This document shows positions 1 through 9,419 of a DNA stretch of 64,000 nucleotides, one piece after another. The position numbers and the translations under genes are program-made. The number at the start of each line of letters is the position of its first letter. The stretch's first letter is position 1. Source of the stretch: Saccharomycopsis malanga (taxonomy: Eukaryota > Ascomycota > Saccharomycetes > Ascoideales > Saccharomycopsidaceae); the NCBI GenBank assembly GCA_004014935.1, contig CP025321.1, positions 124,001 to 188,000 on the forward strand, given 5' to 3'. The notes under the pieces were generated by a model, which saw only the letters and a program-made list of their open reading frames with translations, was not told the DNA's origin and ran no database searches.

Positions 1-470
1 GATAATTTCGGTGCATGCGCGCATACGCATATACATGCAGAAGGGTAAACTGCGGGTTTCTCAACATGACAGGAAGCCTCCCCCTAATGATGCTATACTG
101 TAGTTGAGGATTTTCAGATGAGTATGCCCAGAATACTCAAGAATAGTACTTTCCTGTGTAGTGAAACTATAGAATAGCTTATAGTTTAAAAATGCTTTCA
201 ATGGTTTGCACTGAATTAGAAGCAATAATGAGAAATAAAGCAACTGAAAATCTCCAAATCGAAGTAAGTAAAATACTTGATGTTTTATTTATTATCTTTT
301 AATTCATTTATCTGTGTAATGTCCACCAGCTTTTTGTTTGTCTTGATTTTGTCTACCAATTTCGCTGTACTTAATATCGCTTCAAATTTGCCATGACCGC
401 TACATTCGCATTCCCCAATTAATTTTTATTTCTACATAGTACATAGTTATAAGACGAATAGAGCATAATA
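1..470. other. Left-edge flank with no gene
   Basis: No credible coding frame is seen. The stretch lies 3' of the minus-strand gene that ends at 471. Bases 11-39 alternate purine and pyrimidine without a break (29 bp), a potential Z-DNA-forming tract. Whatever gene lies to the left is outside the window. Confidence 0.6.
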
Positions 471-2084
471 CTAATACCGCTGAATATTAAAAAAGTTATC
501 AATAAAAAGCAACATACCGTCAAGCGCACCTTTTCTCAAAATAAGATCCAGCAATGTTTTATTAAAGTCTTCAATTGAAACTTCTTCAGCATAAGCAATA
601 TTTGCCATACTTTTGGCTACCGGAAAGGCTCGTATAATGGAAGATGGTTCACATATTCCTACATGGTTTTCGTCATTTATAAATTGGTCAATTTCTGATT
701 GCGCAGCTAAATCATTAATCTGAAAATTAAACTCAAAATCCCATGTTATACACATGGAAAATGGGATATCATCGTTTTCAATGGACAACTTGTCCAAGCC
801 TCCAAAACTCATCAAGAGCATTATTAATTTCGAATGGTTTTTTTTGTACCCGGTTCCATTGTAGATGCTTTGGACATATTCATCAAAACTAACATCTTCT
901 GGAATACCTAGTAGGCTCAAAAGTGCATCGATTGGCAGCTGTTGGTTTGCTAATATGTTGGCTGATGTATCGAGTAGTTGAATGCGTTTTATCGTGTCTT
1001 TTATTAAATCATTTATATCATTGCTCACCTGAAACTTGTAATGCAATTCATAATTGCTGAGATGCTTGATTATTCTCAATAATAAATAGCACCGTTTTGC
1101 TTTTGATAGTAAAAAAGCATTCAACGCGTAAAACCAATACGCAATGTTTTTACCATCAACCATCTCTAAATTGTAAACTAACTGATCGTTTGATTTTAAT
1201 GAGGTCGGTTGCAATGCTTGATGCCTTATCCCCGAGGCTAACAACCATTCTTTATCTCCAACCTTTTCACATTCTATGTGCTGAGAAATCTCAAAGACTT
1301 GTGAAACCGTAAAGTAATTGTCTATCAATGTGTTTAAACATTTCTTGTCTGCTTTGTTGATGGACATGTGATTGAAATTAAGAACTTTGAAATGCTTCAT
1401 GCTACTATCTACGCTATTGATATTTATTTCAAAATTGAGCTCCAAAACCTTGGGACAGTTTAAAGAAAACATTATATGCCTTTCGCTATACTGTTCATAC
1501 AGGGTCACCTGGCTGTCTTTGAAGTGAAGAAATGGCGAGAATCGTTTACGCAAAATGCGCTTCAACTGAAGTGAATGGGATAGTGGAAGCACACTGAATC
1601 TACGGGATTCATCCTCCGTAAGTAGGAATTGCATGCTGCTATTCTCAGCGCCACTATCGAAACTTTCTGCTTTGCCTTTCAATAACATGTAAACCAAATT
1701 GTTATCAGAAAACTCTTTATTGCCAGCAGCTTTCTTTTGAAGAAGAGAATTGAGTTTTTTCAAGTATCGTTGACGCGCCATCAAGGTCTTCAATAATTCA
1801 CGATTTTCTAGTTCTGTTACATTTTCCTCAATATCAATTGTTTCAGCTAGGTCCTCCTCAATAATACTGTGCTGCTTAGTCACGTCTGTTGATACTATGG
1901 AGTGACGTGTGCTCTTTGGACGACGTGGACGCGCTTCGCTTTTAGGCGTCAAGCTTTTGAAAAACGACGTTGACGTACCTTCGAACGACGACGAATCGTC
2001 TGGAAAACTATAACTGTCTGAGTCAACAGCATTTATATCCACAAATTCGTCGCTGTTGTTGCTCTGGTCCTCTGCGCGCGACAT
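471..2084 (-). CDS. Possible CENP-P/Ctf19-like kinetochore subunit
   Basis: This encodes 537 residues from the ATG at 2084; the frame extends one codon further only by a TTG. I do not recognise it firmly. The first 100 residues are acidic and Ser-rich with basic patches. A short coiled-coil-like segment (about 85-120) is followed by alternating beta-like and helical stretches that could be RWD domains. The order 'basic segment, beta strands, helix' in the middle, and a C-terminal helix with a Lys-Gly-Ala/Thr-Gly-like turn, recall from memory S. cerevisiae Ctf19, a COMA-complex subunit. Family members are usually nearer 370 residues, so this one is long. It shares a 207-bp divergent promoter with RAD2 that carries an MCB (ACGCGT) box, which fits a cell-cycle gene. 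Alternatives are Mcm21/CENP-O or an unrelated clade-specific protein. Confidence 0.4.
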   Translation of the reverse strand: MSRAEDQSNNSDEFVDINAVDSDSYSFPDDSSSFEGTSTSFFKSLTPKSEARPRRPKSTRHSIVSTDVTKQHSIIEEDLAETIDIEENVTELENRELLKTLMARQRYLKKLNSLLQKKAAGNKEFSDNNLVYMLLKGKAESFDSGAENSSMQFLLTEDESRRFSVLPLSHSLQLKRILRKRFSPFLHFKDSQVTLYEQYSERHIMFSLNCPKVLELNFEININSVDSSMKHFKVLNFNHMSINKADKKCLNTLIDNYFTVSQVFEISQHIECEKVGDKEWLLASGIRHQALQPTSLKSNDQLVYNLEMVDGKNIAYWFYALNAFLLSKAKRCYLLLRIIKHLSNYELHYKFQVSNDINDLIKDTIKRIQLLDTSANILANQQLPIDALLSLLGIPEDVSFDEYVQSIYNGTGYKKNHSKLIMLLMSFGGLDKLSIENDDIPFSMCITWDFEFNFQINDLAAQSEIDQFINDENHVGICEPSSIIRAFPVAKSMANIAYAEEVSIEDFNKTLLDLILRKGALDGMLLFIDNFFNIQRY

Positions 2085-2291
2085 CAATAGTCCTTGTCAA
2101 ATATAGTGTCATCATCATGTTGAGATGACGCGTCAACCAAATTATATCAGTGCGGCCGGGTAGTAGGCACATATACCATTCTGGCGGGTGTGTTGCCATG
2201 GGGAAATTTCAGCTCATCGGGATGAGCTATATGAGATGAGCTATATGAGATGCCAATAGATTGTTGATTGAGCTATTTGAAGCTTTGCAAA
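2085..2291. promoter_or_regulatory. Divergent promoter with MCB palindrome
   Basis: This 207-bp spacer separates the start codons of the minus-strand gene and RAD2. Bases 2126-2135 read TGACGCGTCA, a perfect palindrome containing the MCB core ACGCGT (2128-2133) bound by MBF in yeasts at G1/S. Further right, GATGAGCTATATGA occurs twice in tandem between about 2221 and 2250. The spacing suggests both genes could use the same site. Confidence 0.55.
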
Positions 2292-5200
2292 ATGGGTGTT
2301 ACCAAGTTATGGAATATAGTGGAGGATGCTGGGAAGCCAGTGAGGCTTGAGACGTTGCGTAAGAAGAGATTGGCTATAGATGCATCTATATGGATATATC
2401 AGTTTCTCAAGGCTGTTCGTAACAAGGAAGGCCAGGCGTTACGGGGGTCACATATAGTGGGGTTTTTCAGGCGGATATGTAAGCTTTTATACCATGGAGT
2501 ATTACCTGTATTTGTTTTTGACGGTGGGGCGCCTCTTATCAAGTTGAACACCATTGCGAAGAGAAGAGAAAGACGAGAGGGCCAGCGACAGAGTGCTGCT
2601 GGTACTGCGCAGAAACTTTTGATGATGAAGCTTCAAAAGGAGGCGGAAAAGCATTTGGCTGGCAAAAGTGATGAGAGTATTATAAAAAGAGCCAAGGAGT
2701 CACCTTCTAAAGATGTCACAATTTTCAAAAAAGAAGATGATTATCATTTACCTGAGATTGATAAGTTTTACCATAAAAAGTCAGACAAAAGATTTGTATC
2801 GCCAGAAGATTACAGAAAATACATGGAGTCACTTGACGACGACATTGCTGAGTTTGATTTGAACAACATTGATCCGGCATCTGATGAATTTAATGAGTTA
2901 TCATTAGAGAAACAGTATCGGATCTTGCACAAGTTGAGACTCAGATCTCGGTTGAGAATGGGATACTCCAAGGAGCAGCTCCAGAACATCTTTCCAAACA
3001 GTTTGGATTTCTCAAAGTTTCAAATTGAAATGGTTACCAAGAGAAACTTTTTAACTCAACGTTTGTTGAATGTAGTTGGTTTGGACGATAGTTTGCCAGA
3101 TATCGAAACAGTGTCGTCCTCCACTAAACGAATGGCAGGAGAAAGCGACAAAGCTTACACATTGCATCGTAACAAGGACGGCTGGTCTCTTTCGTTGGAT
3201 AACGAAGGTTTAGAAAGCTCTAATCCTATTAAATTGGACAGTGATCTGTCTGCCAATCCTAGTCCTAAGAAGAGAAGAATCGCAAAACCTCATGATAATG
3301 ATGATGATGACGACGATGAGGACTTTAGTGATATGGAATGGGAAGATGTAAAGATAGAAAGCAAGAAACCCAGAAAAAACTTTTCATTGAATGCTTTGCC
3401 ATTACCACCTGCTTCAGAACAGCTTATTGCAGACCTGTCCAAAGGTGCTTTTTTCACTCTCAACAGTGTAAAGCCTAATGAAGAGTTCCCCGAGCCTGAA
3501 GATGTGGAACAGGCGCTTTTTGACTCGGCAGTACAGGAATCTACAGCGGATCAAGAAAAGGCATATCAAGAAGAACTCGTAAAGGCCATAGAAGCTTCAA
3601 AAAAAGAGTTGCAGCAGCTTCAGAAAGAACAGGAAAACTTTTTAGAAGATGATGTGTTTGAGTTTGGAGGTCAAAAAATAGAAGAGAAGAATAATGTCCC
3701 AATCATGAAAGCGCCTAAGCTTTCTTTGGGGAAGTCTTTCTTTAGTAAGAAGGATGTTGAAGAAGATAATAAAGATAGCATAAAGGAATCAAAGGCAGGT
3801 AGTAAGGAAGGGAAAGAAGATGTCGAGGAAAATAAAAAAGAACTTGGCAAAAAAGATGCCAAATCAAATGAACTTCCGTCGTGGTTCGGTACTCAGGAAA
3901 CATTTGATAATGTGTATTCCAAGCAATCTACGGAAAATATGCCTAGCGTGGCGGAAAGCACTGCTGGAGATGAGTTGATTGAAAACTTTCATTATTCAGA
4001 GGAAAAGGATAAGTTTGTCAATGGAAAAGATAAATTCGACCAAAATGATGACCAACAAGTGGTGGAAGTTTCTAATAATGATATGCAGGTTATCGAGTTG
4101 AATGACGAGGAGACTGATCGAGAAAACGCTGATTTGCTGATCGAGGTTGTAGAAGGCCCTCAAGAGATAAAGAATAAATTCAAAAAAAATGGAGAAGTAA
4201 AGAGTGGAAAAAAGAAAACTATGAACAAGTCTTTTATTGACGAAAAGAAAAAGACTATTGATGGAAAAAACTTAGCTTCTGATGAAGAAACTAAAATTTT
4301 TGACCAAGGGCAAATAACTGTTGATGAAGAGAAGCCTGTTGTTGAAGGTTCCACTACAACTTTTAAAGAACAGTTAAGTGACAAACTACTTTTAGATGAA
4401 AGTAAATCAACAGAGGTCCATGCACAGACAGATGAAAATGAAATAACAAATGAAAACAAACCAAGCAAGGAAAATCACGACAAATCTCCAGCTAACATCA
4501 AAAATACCCAAAATAAAATTATATATTATGATTTTGATGAAGAAGAAGAAAAAGAAATAGCCAATGATTTCGAGAAAGAAGAACAGGCACATGCAGAATT
4601 TGTCCAAGATTTACGAAAGCAATACCAACCTGCTTACCAACCTTCGGGCTTCAATTACAACGAGACAAATCTACGAGAGCAACAAAAGAGAGAGTTGAGA
4701 GATTCCGATGAAGTTACGGATGTGATGATAGAAGAAGTGAAAGATCTTTTGACCTGCTTTGGTATACCATACATTACTGCTCCCATGGAGGCTGAAGCAC
4801 AATGTGCACAGTTGTTGATTTTAGAGTTGGTTGACGGCATTGCTACAGATGATAGCGATTGCTTCCTTTTTGGCGGAGACAAGATTTACAGACATTTGTT
4901 TACGGAGAAGAAGTTTGCAGAGTTTTACGAGGCTGCAGATTTGGACAAGAAGTTGGGTTTAACCCGCGAACGGTTGATTGAATTGGCTTACTTGCTTGGA
5001 AGCGATTACACAGAAGGTTTGAAAGGTATTGGGCCGGTTATTGCAATGAAAATTATCAATGAGTTTGGCGACTTGACTCTATTCAGAGACTGGTGTGTAG
5101 CATGCCAAGAGAACAATGACCAAAACTCAGAAGCATTGAAGAAACTATGCAACAACAGCTTCCGGAGATCACTCCGAAAACGTTTGGTGAACAATGAGAT

Positions 5201-5405
5201 ATTTCTAGATAGACGATTCCCAGATCCAAACGTCAGAAACTCCTACTTGAATCCTGAAATTGATCCCGATGCCACCAAATTCGTTTGGGGAGCCCCTGAT
5301 CTTGACATGCTTCGAAACTACCTTGGCACGAAGATCGGCTGGAGCAGAGAAAAGATTAATCAGATTCTTGTACCGCTTATCAGACGCTATAACTCCCCAT
5401 GGTAA
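2292..5405 (+). CDS. RAD2: Rad2/XPG nucleotide-excision-repair endonuclease
   Basis: Rad2 is the structure-specific nuclease that makes the 3' incision in nucleotide excision repair with TFIIH. The 1037-residue protein matches the yeast length of about 1031. It starts with the canonical MGVTKLW, which fixes the ATG at 2292 although the frame runs open upstream to a TTG. The XPG N domain spans about 1-100, with acidic residues D30 and D77 (VFVFDGG). The I domain begins near residue 780 and contains MEAEAQ (E833, E835), the DDSD cluster (853-856) and GSDYTEG with D905 ahead of the helix-hairpin-helix. Between them lies the long acidic, Lys/Glu-rich spacer typical of Rad2/XPG and absent from FEN1 and Exo1; it contacts TFIIH and RPA in known homologues. 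All catalytic acids appear present. Confidence 0.97.
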   Translation: MGVTKLWNIVEDAGKPVRLETLRKKRLAIDASIWIYQFLKAVRNKEGQALRGSHIVGFFRRICKLLYHGVLPVFVFDGGAPLIKLNTIAKRRERREGQRQSAAGTAQKLLMMKLQKEAEKHLAGKSDESIIKRAKESPSKDVTIFKKEDDYHLPEIDKFYHKKSDKRFVSPEDYRKYMESLDDDIAEFDLNNIDPASDEFNELSLEKQYRILHKLRLRSRLRMGYSKEQLQNIFPNSLDFSKFQIEMVTKRNFLTQRLLNVVGLDDSLPDIETVSSSTKRMAGESDKAYTLHRNKDGWSLSLDNEGLESSNPIKLDSDLSANPSPKKRRIAKPHDNDDDDDDEDFSDMEWEDVKIESKKPRKNFSLNALPLPPASEQLIADLSKGAFFTLNSVKPNEEFPEPEDVEQALFDSAVQESTADQEKAYQEELVKAIEASKKELQQLQKEQENFLEDDVFEFGGQKIEEKNNVPIMKAPKLSLGKSFFSKKDVEEDNKDSIKESKAGSKEGKEDVEENKKELGKKDAKSNELPSWFGTQETFDNVYSKQSTENMPSVAESTAGDELIENFHYSEEKDKFVNGKDKFDQNDDQQVVEVSNNDMQVIELNDEETDRENADLLIEVVEGPQEIKNKFKKNGEVKSGKKKTMNKSFIDEKKKTIDGKNLASDEETKIFDQGQITVDEEKPVVEGSTTTFKEQLSDKLLLDESKSTEVHAQTDENEITNENKPSKENHDKSPANIKNTQNKIIYYDFDEEEEKEIANDFEKEEQAHAEFVQDLRKQYQPAYQPSGFNYNETNLREQQKRELRDSDEVTDVMIEEVKDLLTCFGIPYITAPMEAEAQCAQLLILELVDGIATDDSDCFLFGGDKIYRHLFTEKKFAEFYEAADLDKKLGLTRERLIELAYLLGSDYTEGLKGIGPVIAMKIINEFGDLTLFRDWCVACQENNDQNSEALKKLCNNSFRRSLRKRLVNNEIFLDRRFPDPNVRNSYLNPEIDPDATKFVWGAPDLDMLRNYLGTKIGWSREKINQILVPLIRRYNSPW

Positions 5406-5716
5406 CACTACTCACCTTGTATTATATATCACCAGCAATATACGCACTATGATGCATGTATCACACCATGTACGCATATAATAATGCAGTCGCGCACAGG
5501 AATACGCCTGAGGATCGCTGTGCCCCTGGCGAATGCCATTGGCCAGGAACAGTAGACAGTGTCAAAGAAAGGGTTGTGATAGTAGAGGAAAAAAAAACAA
5601 ATAGATAGAGATGAAGTGTATTCTGTCATAGAGTTGTCAGGGGTTTTTATTTACAAGTTGGTTCTACTTGACGACATAGAGAGAAATATTCAGAGGATAC
5701 ATACGTGTGGATCAGA
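5406..5716 (+). promoter_or_regulatory. RAD2 3' end and FRA1 promoter
   Basis: This 311-bp spacer lies between two tandem genes. It contains ACGCATATA near 5473 and a weak resemblance (about 5426-5450, TATACGCACTATG) to the core of the dispersed repeat described elsewhere in the window; I treat that match as unproven. An A-run (5588-5597) lies 120 bp before the FRA1 ATG. Confidence 0.4.
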
Positions 5717-7954
5717 ATGTCCTCGATAACGTCGCCAATGAGCAGTGTGTTCAAAACGAGATCCAACTCGTCTTCTGAGCGAGGCCATGAGCAGAATGGG
5801 CGGTTTACGAAGACACCGCTTCTAGGGTGTTTCCCCAGCGTGTTTAGTAAGTTTTCGTCAAGTACTAAGAAGTCCATTGGTCATATCAAGTCTGAGTTTT
5901 CGAGCTACAAGGACATAGTGGAAAGCAAAGATGTTGTTCTGGAGGAGGAATCAGTGTTGTATGACGAGAAGACGTTGCCCAACCAGCCACCGTCAGAGTA
6001 CAACTTCAACAACGTGATCAATTTCACAGTGGACGAAATCATTGCGTCTAAACAAAACATTGAACACGACCGTCAAAATGACGAGCAGATCTACTCAAAA
6101 CATACGATAAACCTATCCAGAAACGATGTATTGGATGCTGCGCGCGTCAACACATCACAGAGATTATATAGGCTTAGACAGTTGATGCTGGCGAACAACA
6201 TTGATGTGTATATCGTACCCTCGGAGGACGCGCACCAGAGCGAGTACACCGCGCCCTGTGACAACAGAAGAGAGTATATTTCTGGATTTGCTGGCTCCAG
6301 CGGGATTGCGATTGTTTCGACCACACATGCCGCACTTTCCACGGACGGCCGCTATTTTCTCGAGGCAGAAAAGGCGTTGGATGACAACTGGGAGTTGTTG
6401 AAACAGGGTGTTGCTGGGTTTCCAACATGGCAGGAATGGACAATGCTGCAAGTCAGAACGTCAAAGTACAAGACGTTGTCGGTAGACCCACGGTTGATAT
6501 CGTTGAGTTTGGGCAAATACTTTGCTGAGAAATGTAAGGAATTGGGAGCAGAGTTCAAACCACTTTACAATAATCTCATTGACGAAATATGGGACACTCA
6601 GCCAGACAGATCAAAGGCTCCTGTGTATGAATTGCCATACAAGTTCACTGGGGCCACAGCAAGTGACAAGATATTGCAAATCAGAAGATGTCTACAACGA
6701 GATAATGCCACTGGAGTCATTGTCACCAAATTAGACGATATTGCCTGGACCTTGAATCTAAGAGGTAGTGATTTTGAAAGCTCTCCTCTTTTCTTTGCAT
6801 ACTTGATAATTAGTCAACAAGAAGTAAAGTTCTACATCGAACCTGAAAAACTTCCAAAAGATGTTGAAAGCTACTTGAATGTAGAGATCAATAATTTGAA
6901 GGTGAAAGAATATTCAGCCTTTTGGATTGATTTGGAAGCATTGTCCATCAATTTCGAAAACTATTACTATCTATTGCCTCCCGATGTCTCGTACGGCTTG
7001 GTTGACAAACTCTCCATCATCAACTACAAGTTTTCTGGATTAGTTGAAACCTTGAAAAGTGTGAAGACCCCTACCGAGTTGTACGGTATGAAACTCGCAC
7101 ATGTCAAGGACGGTATTGCTTTGGTTCGTTACTTCGCCTGGCTAGAAGAAAAGCTTGTCAAAGAAAACCGAACATTGAACGAATATCAAGCGGGCTTGAA
7201 ATCTGAATATTATCGTTCTTTGATGGCAAATTACAAAGGACTCAGTTTCCCTACCATCTCAGCCTCTGGTGCTAATGCAGCCTCTAACCATTACGAGCCT
7301 ACCTTCGAAATTAATTCCATTGTAGATCCGAAGAAAATTTATCTTTGCGATTCTGGTGCTCAGTATTTTGACGGCACCACCGACATTACCAGAACTATTC
7401 ATTTCACGAAGCCTTCCAAGGAAGAACGCATTGCTTACACTGTCGTATTAAAAGGTCACATTGCAATCGCTAGAGCACAGTTTCCTGTCACCACCACCGG
7501 TGCAACTCTAGACAGTCTTGCCAGAGCCCCATTATGGGCCGAAGGCTTGGATTATAGACATGGCACTGGCCATGGTATTGGCTCCTTTTTATGTGTTCAT
7601 GAAGGCCCTATCTACTTTGGCAGAAACTGTACGTTTTTGCCTGGACAGGTCATCAGCGACGAGCCTGGTTACTACAAAGATTACCACTTCGGCGTTAGAA
7701 TAGAAAGTGACTTGGAAATCTTGAAAAACAGAGACAAGTTTGATTTGAACGGTAAAGAGTTTTTGAAATTCGGTTATTTGACAATGTGTCCATTCAATTT
7801 GAATTTGATTGAAAAGAAAAAGTTGACAAAGTTTGAAATTGATTGGATCAATGCCTACCATCTTCATGTCCGTAACGTCTTGACTCCTTATTTGATGAAG
7901 TTCAACGACATCAGAGCTGCAAAATGGTTGTATAAGGAAACCGAGGCAATTTAA
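5717..7954 (+). CDS. FRA1: Cytosolic Xaa-Pro aminopeptidase-like Fra1
   Basis: Fra1 belongs to the M24B (aminopeptidase P) family. In S. cerevisiae it works with Fra2 and Grx3/4 to relay mitochondrial iron-sulphur status to the Aft1 iron regulator. The 745-residue product matches the yeast protein of about 749 and includes the same kind of divergent N-terminal extension (about 1-145) before the creatinase-like N domain. The pita-bread domain keeps all five metal ligands: D545 and D556 (CDSG...TTDITR), H619 (HGTGHGIG), E649 (DEPGYY) and E663 (RIESD). It may therefore still be a peptidase. The frame opens at a GTG at 5705, but the first ATG is at 5717. A mitochondrial Icp55-type assignment is less likely because no presequence is seen. 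Confidence 0.9.
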   Translation: MSSITSPMSSVFKTRSNSSSERGHEQNGRFTKTPLLGCFPSVFSKFSSSTKKSIGHIKSEFSSYKDIVESKDVVLEEESVLYDEKTLPNQPPSEYNFNNVINFTVDEIIASKQNIEHDRQNDEQIYSKHTINLSRNDVLDAARVNTSQRLYRLRQLMLANNIDVYIVPSEDAHQSEYTAPCDNRREYISGFAGSSGIAIVSTTHAALSTDGRYFLEAEKALDDNWELLKQGVAGFPTWQEWTMLQVRTSKYKTLSVDPRLISLSLGKYFAEKCKELGAEFKPLYNNLIDEIWDTQPDRSKAPVYELPYKFTGATASDKILQIRRCLQRDNATGVIVTKLDDIAWTLNLRGSDFESSPLFFAYLIISQQEVKFYIEPEKLPKDVESYLNVEINNLKVKEYSAFWIDLEALSINFENYYYLLPPDVSYGLVDKLSIINYKFSGLVETLKSVKTPTELYGMKLAHVKDGIALVRYFAWLEEKLVKENRTLNEYQAGLKSEYYRSLMANYKGLSFPTISASGANAASNHYEPTFEINSIVDPKKIYLCDSGAQYFDGTTDITRTIHFTKPSKEERIAYTVVLKGHIAIARAQFPVTTTGATLDSLARAPLWAEGLDYRHGTGHGIGSFLCVHEGPIYFGRNCTFLPGQVISDEPGYYKDYHFGVRIESDLEILKNRDKFDLNGKEFLKFGYLTMCPFNLNLIEKKKLTKFEIDWINAYHLHVRNVLTPYLMKFNDIRAAKWLYKETEAI

Positions 7955-8386
7955 ATGGTTGCTCTTACTGCGAGGCGTTGTCGATTAGATGTTTTGTTTG
8001 AAATTATGTTTTAGATGGTTGTTGTTATTTTTTCTGTTGGAAAACACGTTAGTTGGTGCTTTTTTATTTTTTATCTGTTATTTAGTTTAGTGTTTTGCTC
8101 TTGCTTAATTATTTTTCTTGTTGCTTCAAAAGGGTGTTAATCTAGTGAAGCTTTGAATTTTATGTCGTGTACAATCTCGTTATGTAAATGAGTATAGTGA
8201 AGGCTTTATATCTAATAGACACTATTTTTCCATGTCTACTCATAACCTTTCCAGATCTTTACTTCAGAATTTGAAGGTAATAAATAATTATAGAATGTCA
8301 TGTAAACTAGACATCATTGCCATGCTATTTATTTCCGTCTGTTTTTTTATTGGTCTGTTTACACAGTTACTGGTCGTTGAGCATGA

Positions 8387-8468
8387 TAGTTCAGCGGTTA
8401 GTACTCTCCAAAAAGAGAAAAAAGACCTAGATGGATCAAGGTTTCGAACCCGACTACGAACACTTTTT
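8387..8468 (+). other. tRNA-like fragment, probably a relic
   Basis: TAGTTCAGCGG (8387-8397) is a good Pol III A-box. GGTTTCGAACC (8440-8450) resembles a B-box with one extra base, and a TTTTT terminator follows at 8464-8468. I cannot fold a proper acceptor stem or anticodon arm on either strand, so this is not an intact tRNA. The 9-bp direct repeat GACCTAGAT flanks the B-box half (8424-8432 and 8511-8519). Confidence 0.25.
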
Positions 8469-8576
8469 ACTCGCAGCTTTGCGATGGTTAACAGGCAAAT
8501 ATAACTGTCTGACCTAGATCCAACTCTGGTGCTTACTTTCCAGTTTATTAAATATTAGATATGAAAATTATGAAGA

Positions 8577-8692
8577 CTGAACATGATTGGGGTTCCCCAA
8601 CTGGGTTTTACCAAGTCTCTTTAGACATGGCGCGTGTATACGGAACTGAGATGTGCTGGGTTCGAAATATAAAATATTATTATTATATACAC
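8577..8692 (-). repeat. Dispersed 3'-flank repeat, copy A
   Basis: This is the longest copy of the family. Read on the minus strand it shows, in order, a TAATAATAAT-like AT tract, TTTCGAACCCAG, a CACATCTCAGTT block, CGTATACACGCGCCATG, TCTAAAGAGACTTGG, TAAAACCCAGT, then a GGGGAACCCC hairpin and CAATCATG. The other copies carry the same blocks in the same order. A second, more diverged copy follows in the opposite orientation. Confidence 0.8.
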
Positions 8693-8709
8693 TTACTGCA
8701 TTTCTGTAA

Positions 8710-8785
8710 CAATCATTATTATCTTTTATTTCAAGCTTAGATTATATCAGTGACATTAAGATACGCCATGCTAAATAAAATTTTG
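8710..8785 (+). repeat. Dispersed 3'-flank repeat, diverged copy A'
   Basis: The plus strand shows CATTATTATCTTTTATTTC, AAGCTTAG, ATTATATCAGTG and then ATACGCCATGCTAAA, matching the first half of the family in order but with many differences. It lies head to head with copy A, so the pair forms an imperfect inverted repeat about 200 bp across. Confidence 0.55.
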
Positions 8786-9419
8786 CTAAAACCAATGAAA
8801 AAGGCCACTATAAATTGCTCAATATCTGATAAACTTTCACACCCATGCACCTGGTTTAATAAAACTATTGGCATTGTCAAGACTTGTAAGAACGAAAAAC
8901 GTCTTACCATTTTGTAGAAAATTAAAACAACTTATCATTATATTGAAGTAAAGAACAGCTAAACCAAACTCAAAAGTGGTGTTATTTTGTAGAACATCAT
9001 CCTTTAGTAGAGCTTACTAATATACAACCAACTTACAAGATTTCAGTTGGCTCTGAGCATGACGATATCTTGACTTGCTCTAAGTATTCATATGGTTTTC
9101 ATCCCTTTCCAGTTATAGCGTAAGAGACACAAATACTTGACTGCTGCTAATTCCACCTCGGTCACTATTTATTTATTTATGAATACTCAAGTAGAATGCA
9201 TATCAAATAACAATTAGAAAAAGCCAATTATCTATTTTTACATTAATGTCTTTAAGACTCTGACCAAATACTTTCAACTTTTTATGATGGCGTATGTCTT
9301 TCATCTATAGAGCATCAATATCCCGTCACTGTTAAGGAATCACACATTGGATTTTTCAAAGTCTCCTTGATAATAAATACCACTGCAAACATCAATTACT
9401 ATCTAGCATAAAACCCAGA

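Larger units (their letters stand above)
7955..9419. other. Convergent intergenic region with repeats and tRNA-like fragment
   Basis: This 1465-bp gap separates the 3' ends of FRA1 and the DSC2-like gene. It holds two oppositely oriented copies of the dispersed repeat (8577-8692 and 8710-8785) and a tRNA-like fragment (8387-8468). The remainder is AT-rich with no coding frame I believe. Confidence 0.6.

Noticed and set aside
471-520. Possible 3' intron in the first minus-strand gene, from GTATGT with CAG or TAG acceptors
   Set aside because: The interval to the acceptor would be about 38 nt, too short for a yeast intron, with no proper branch point. The unspliced frame ends cleanly at 471.
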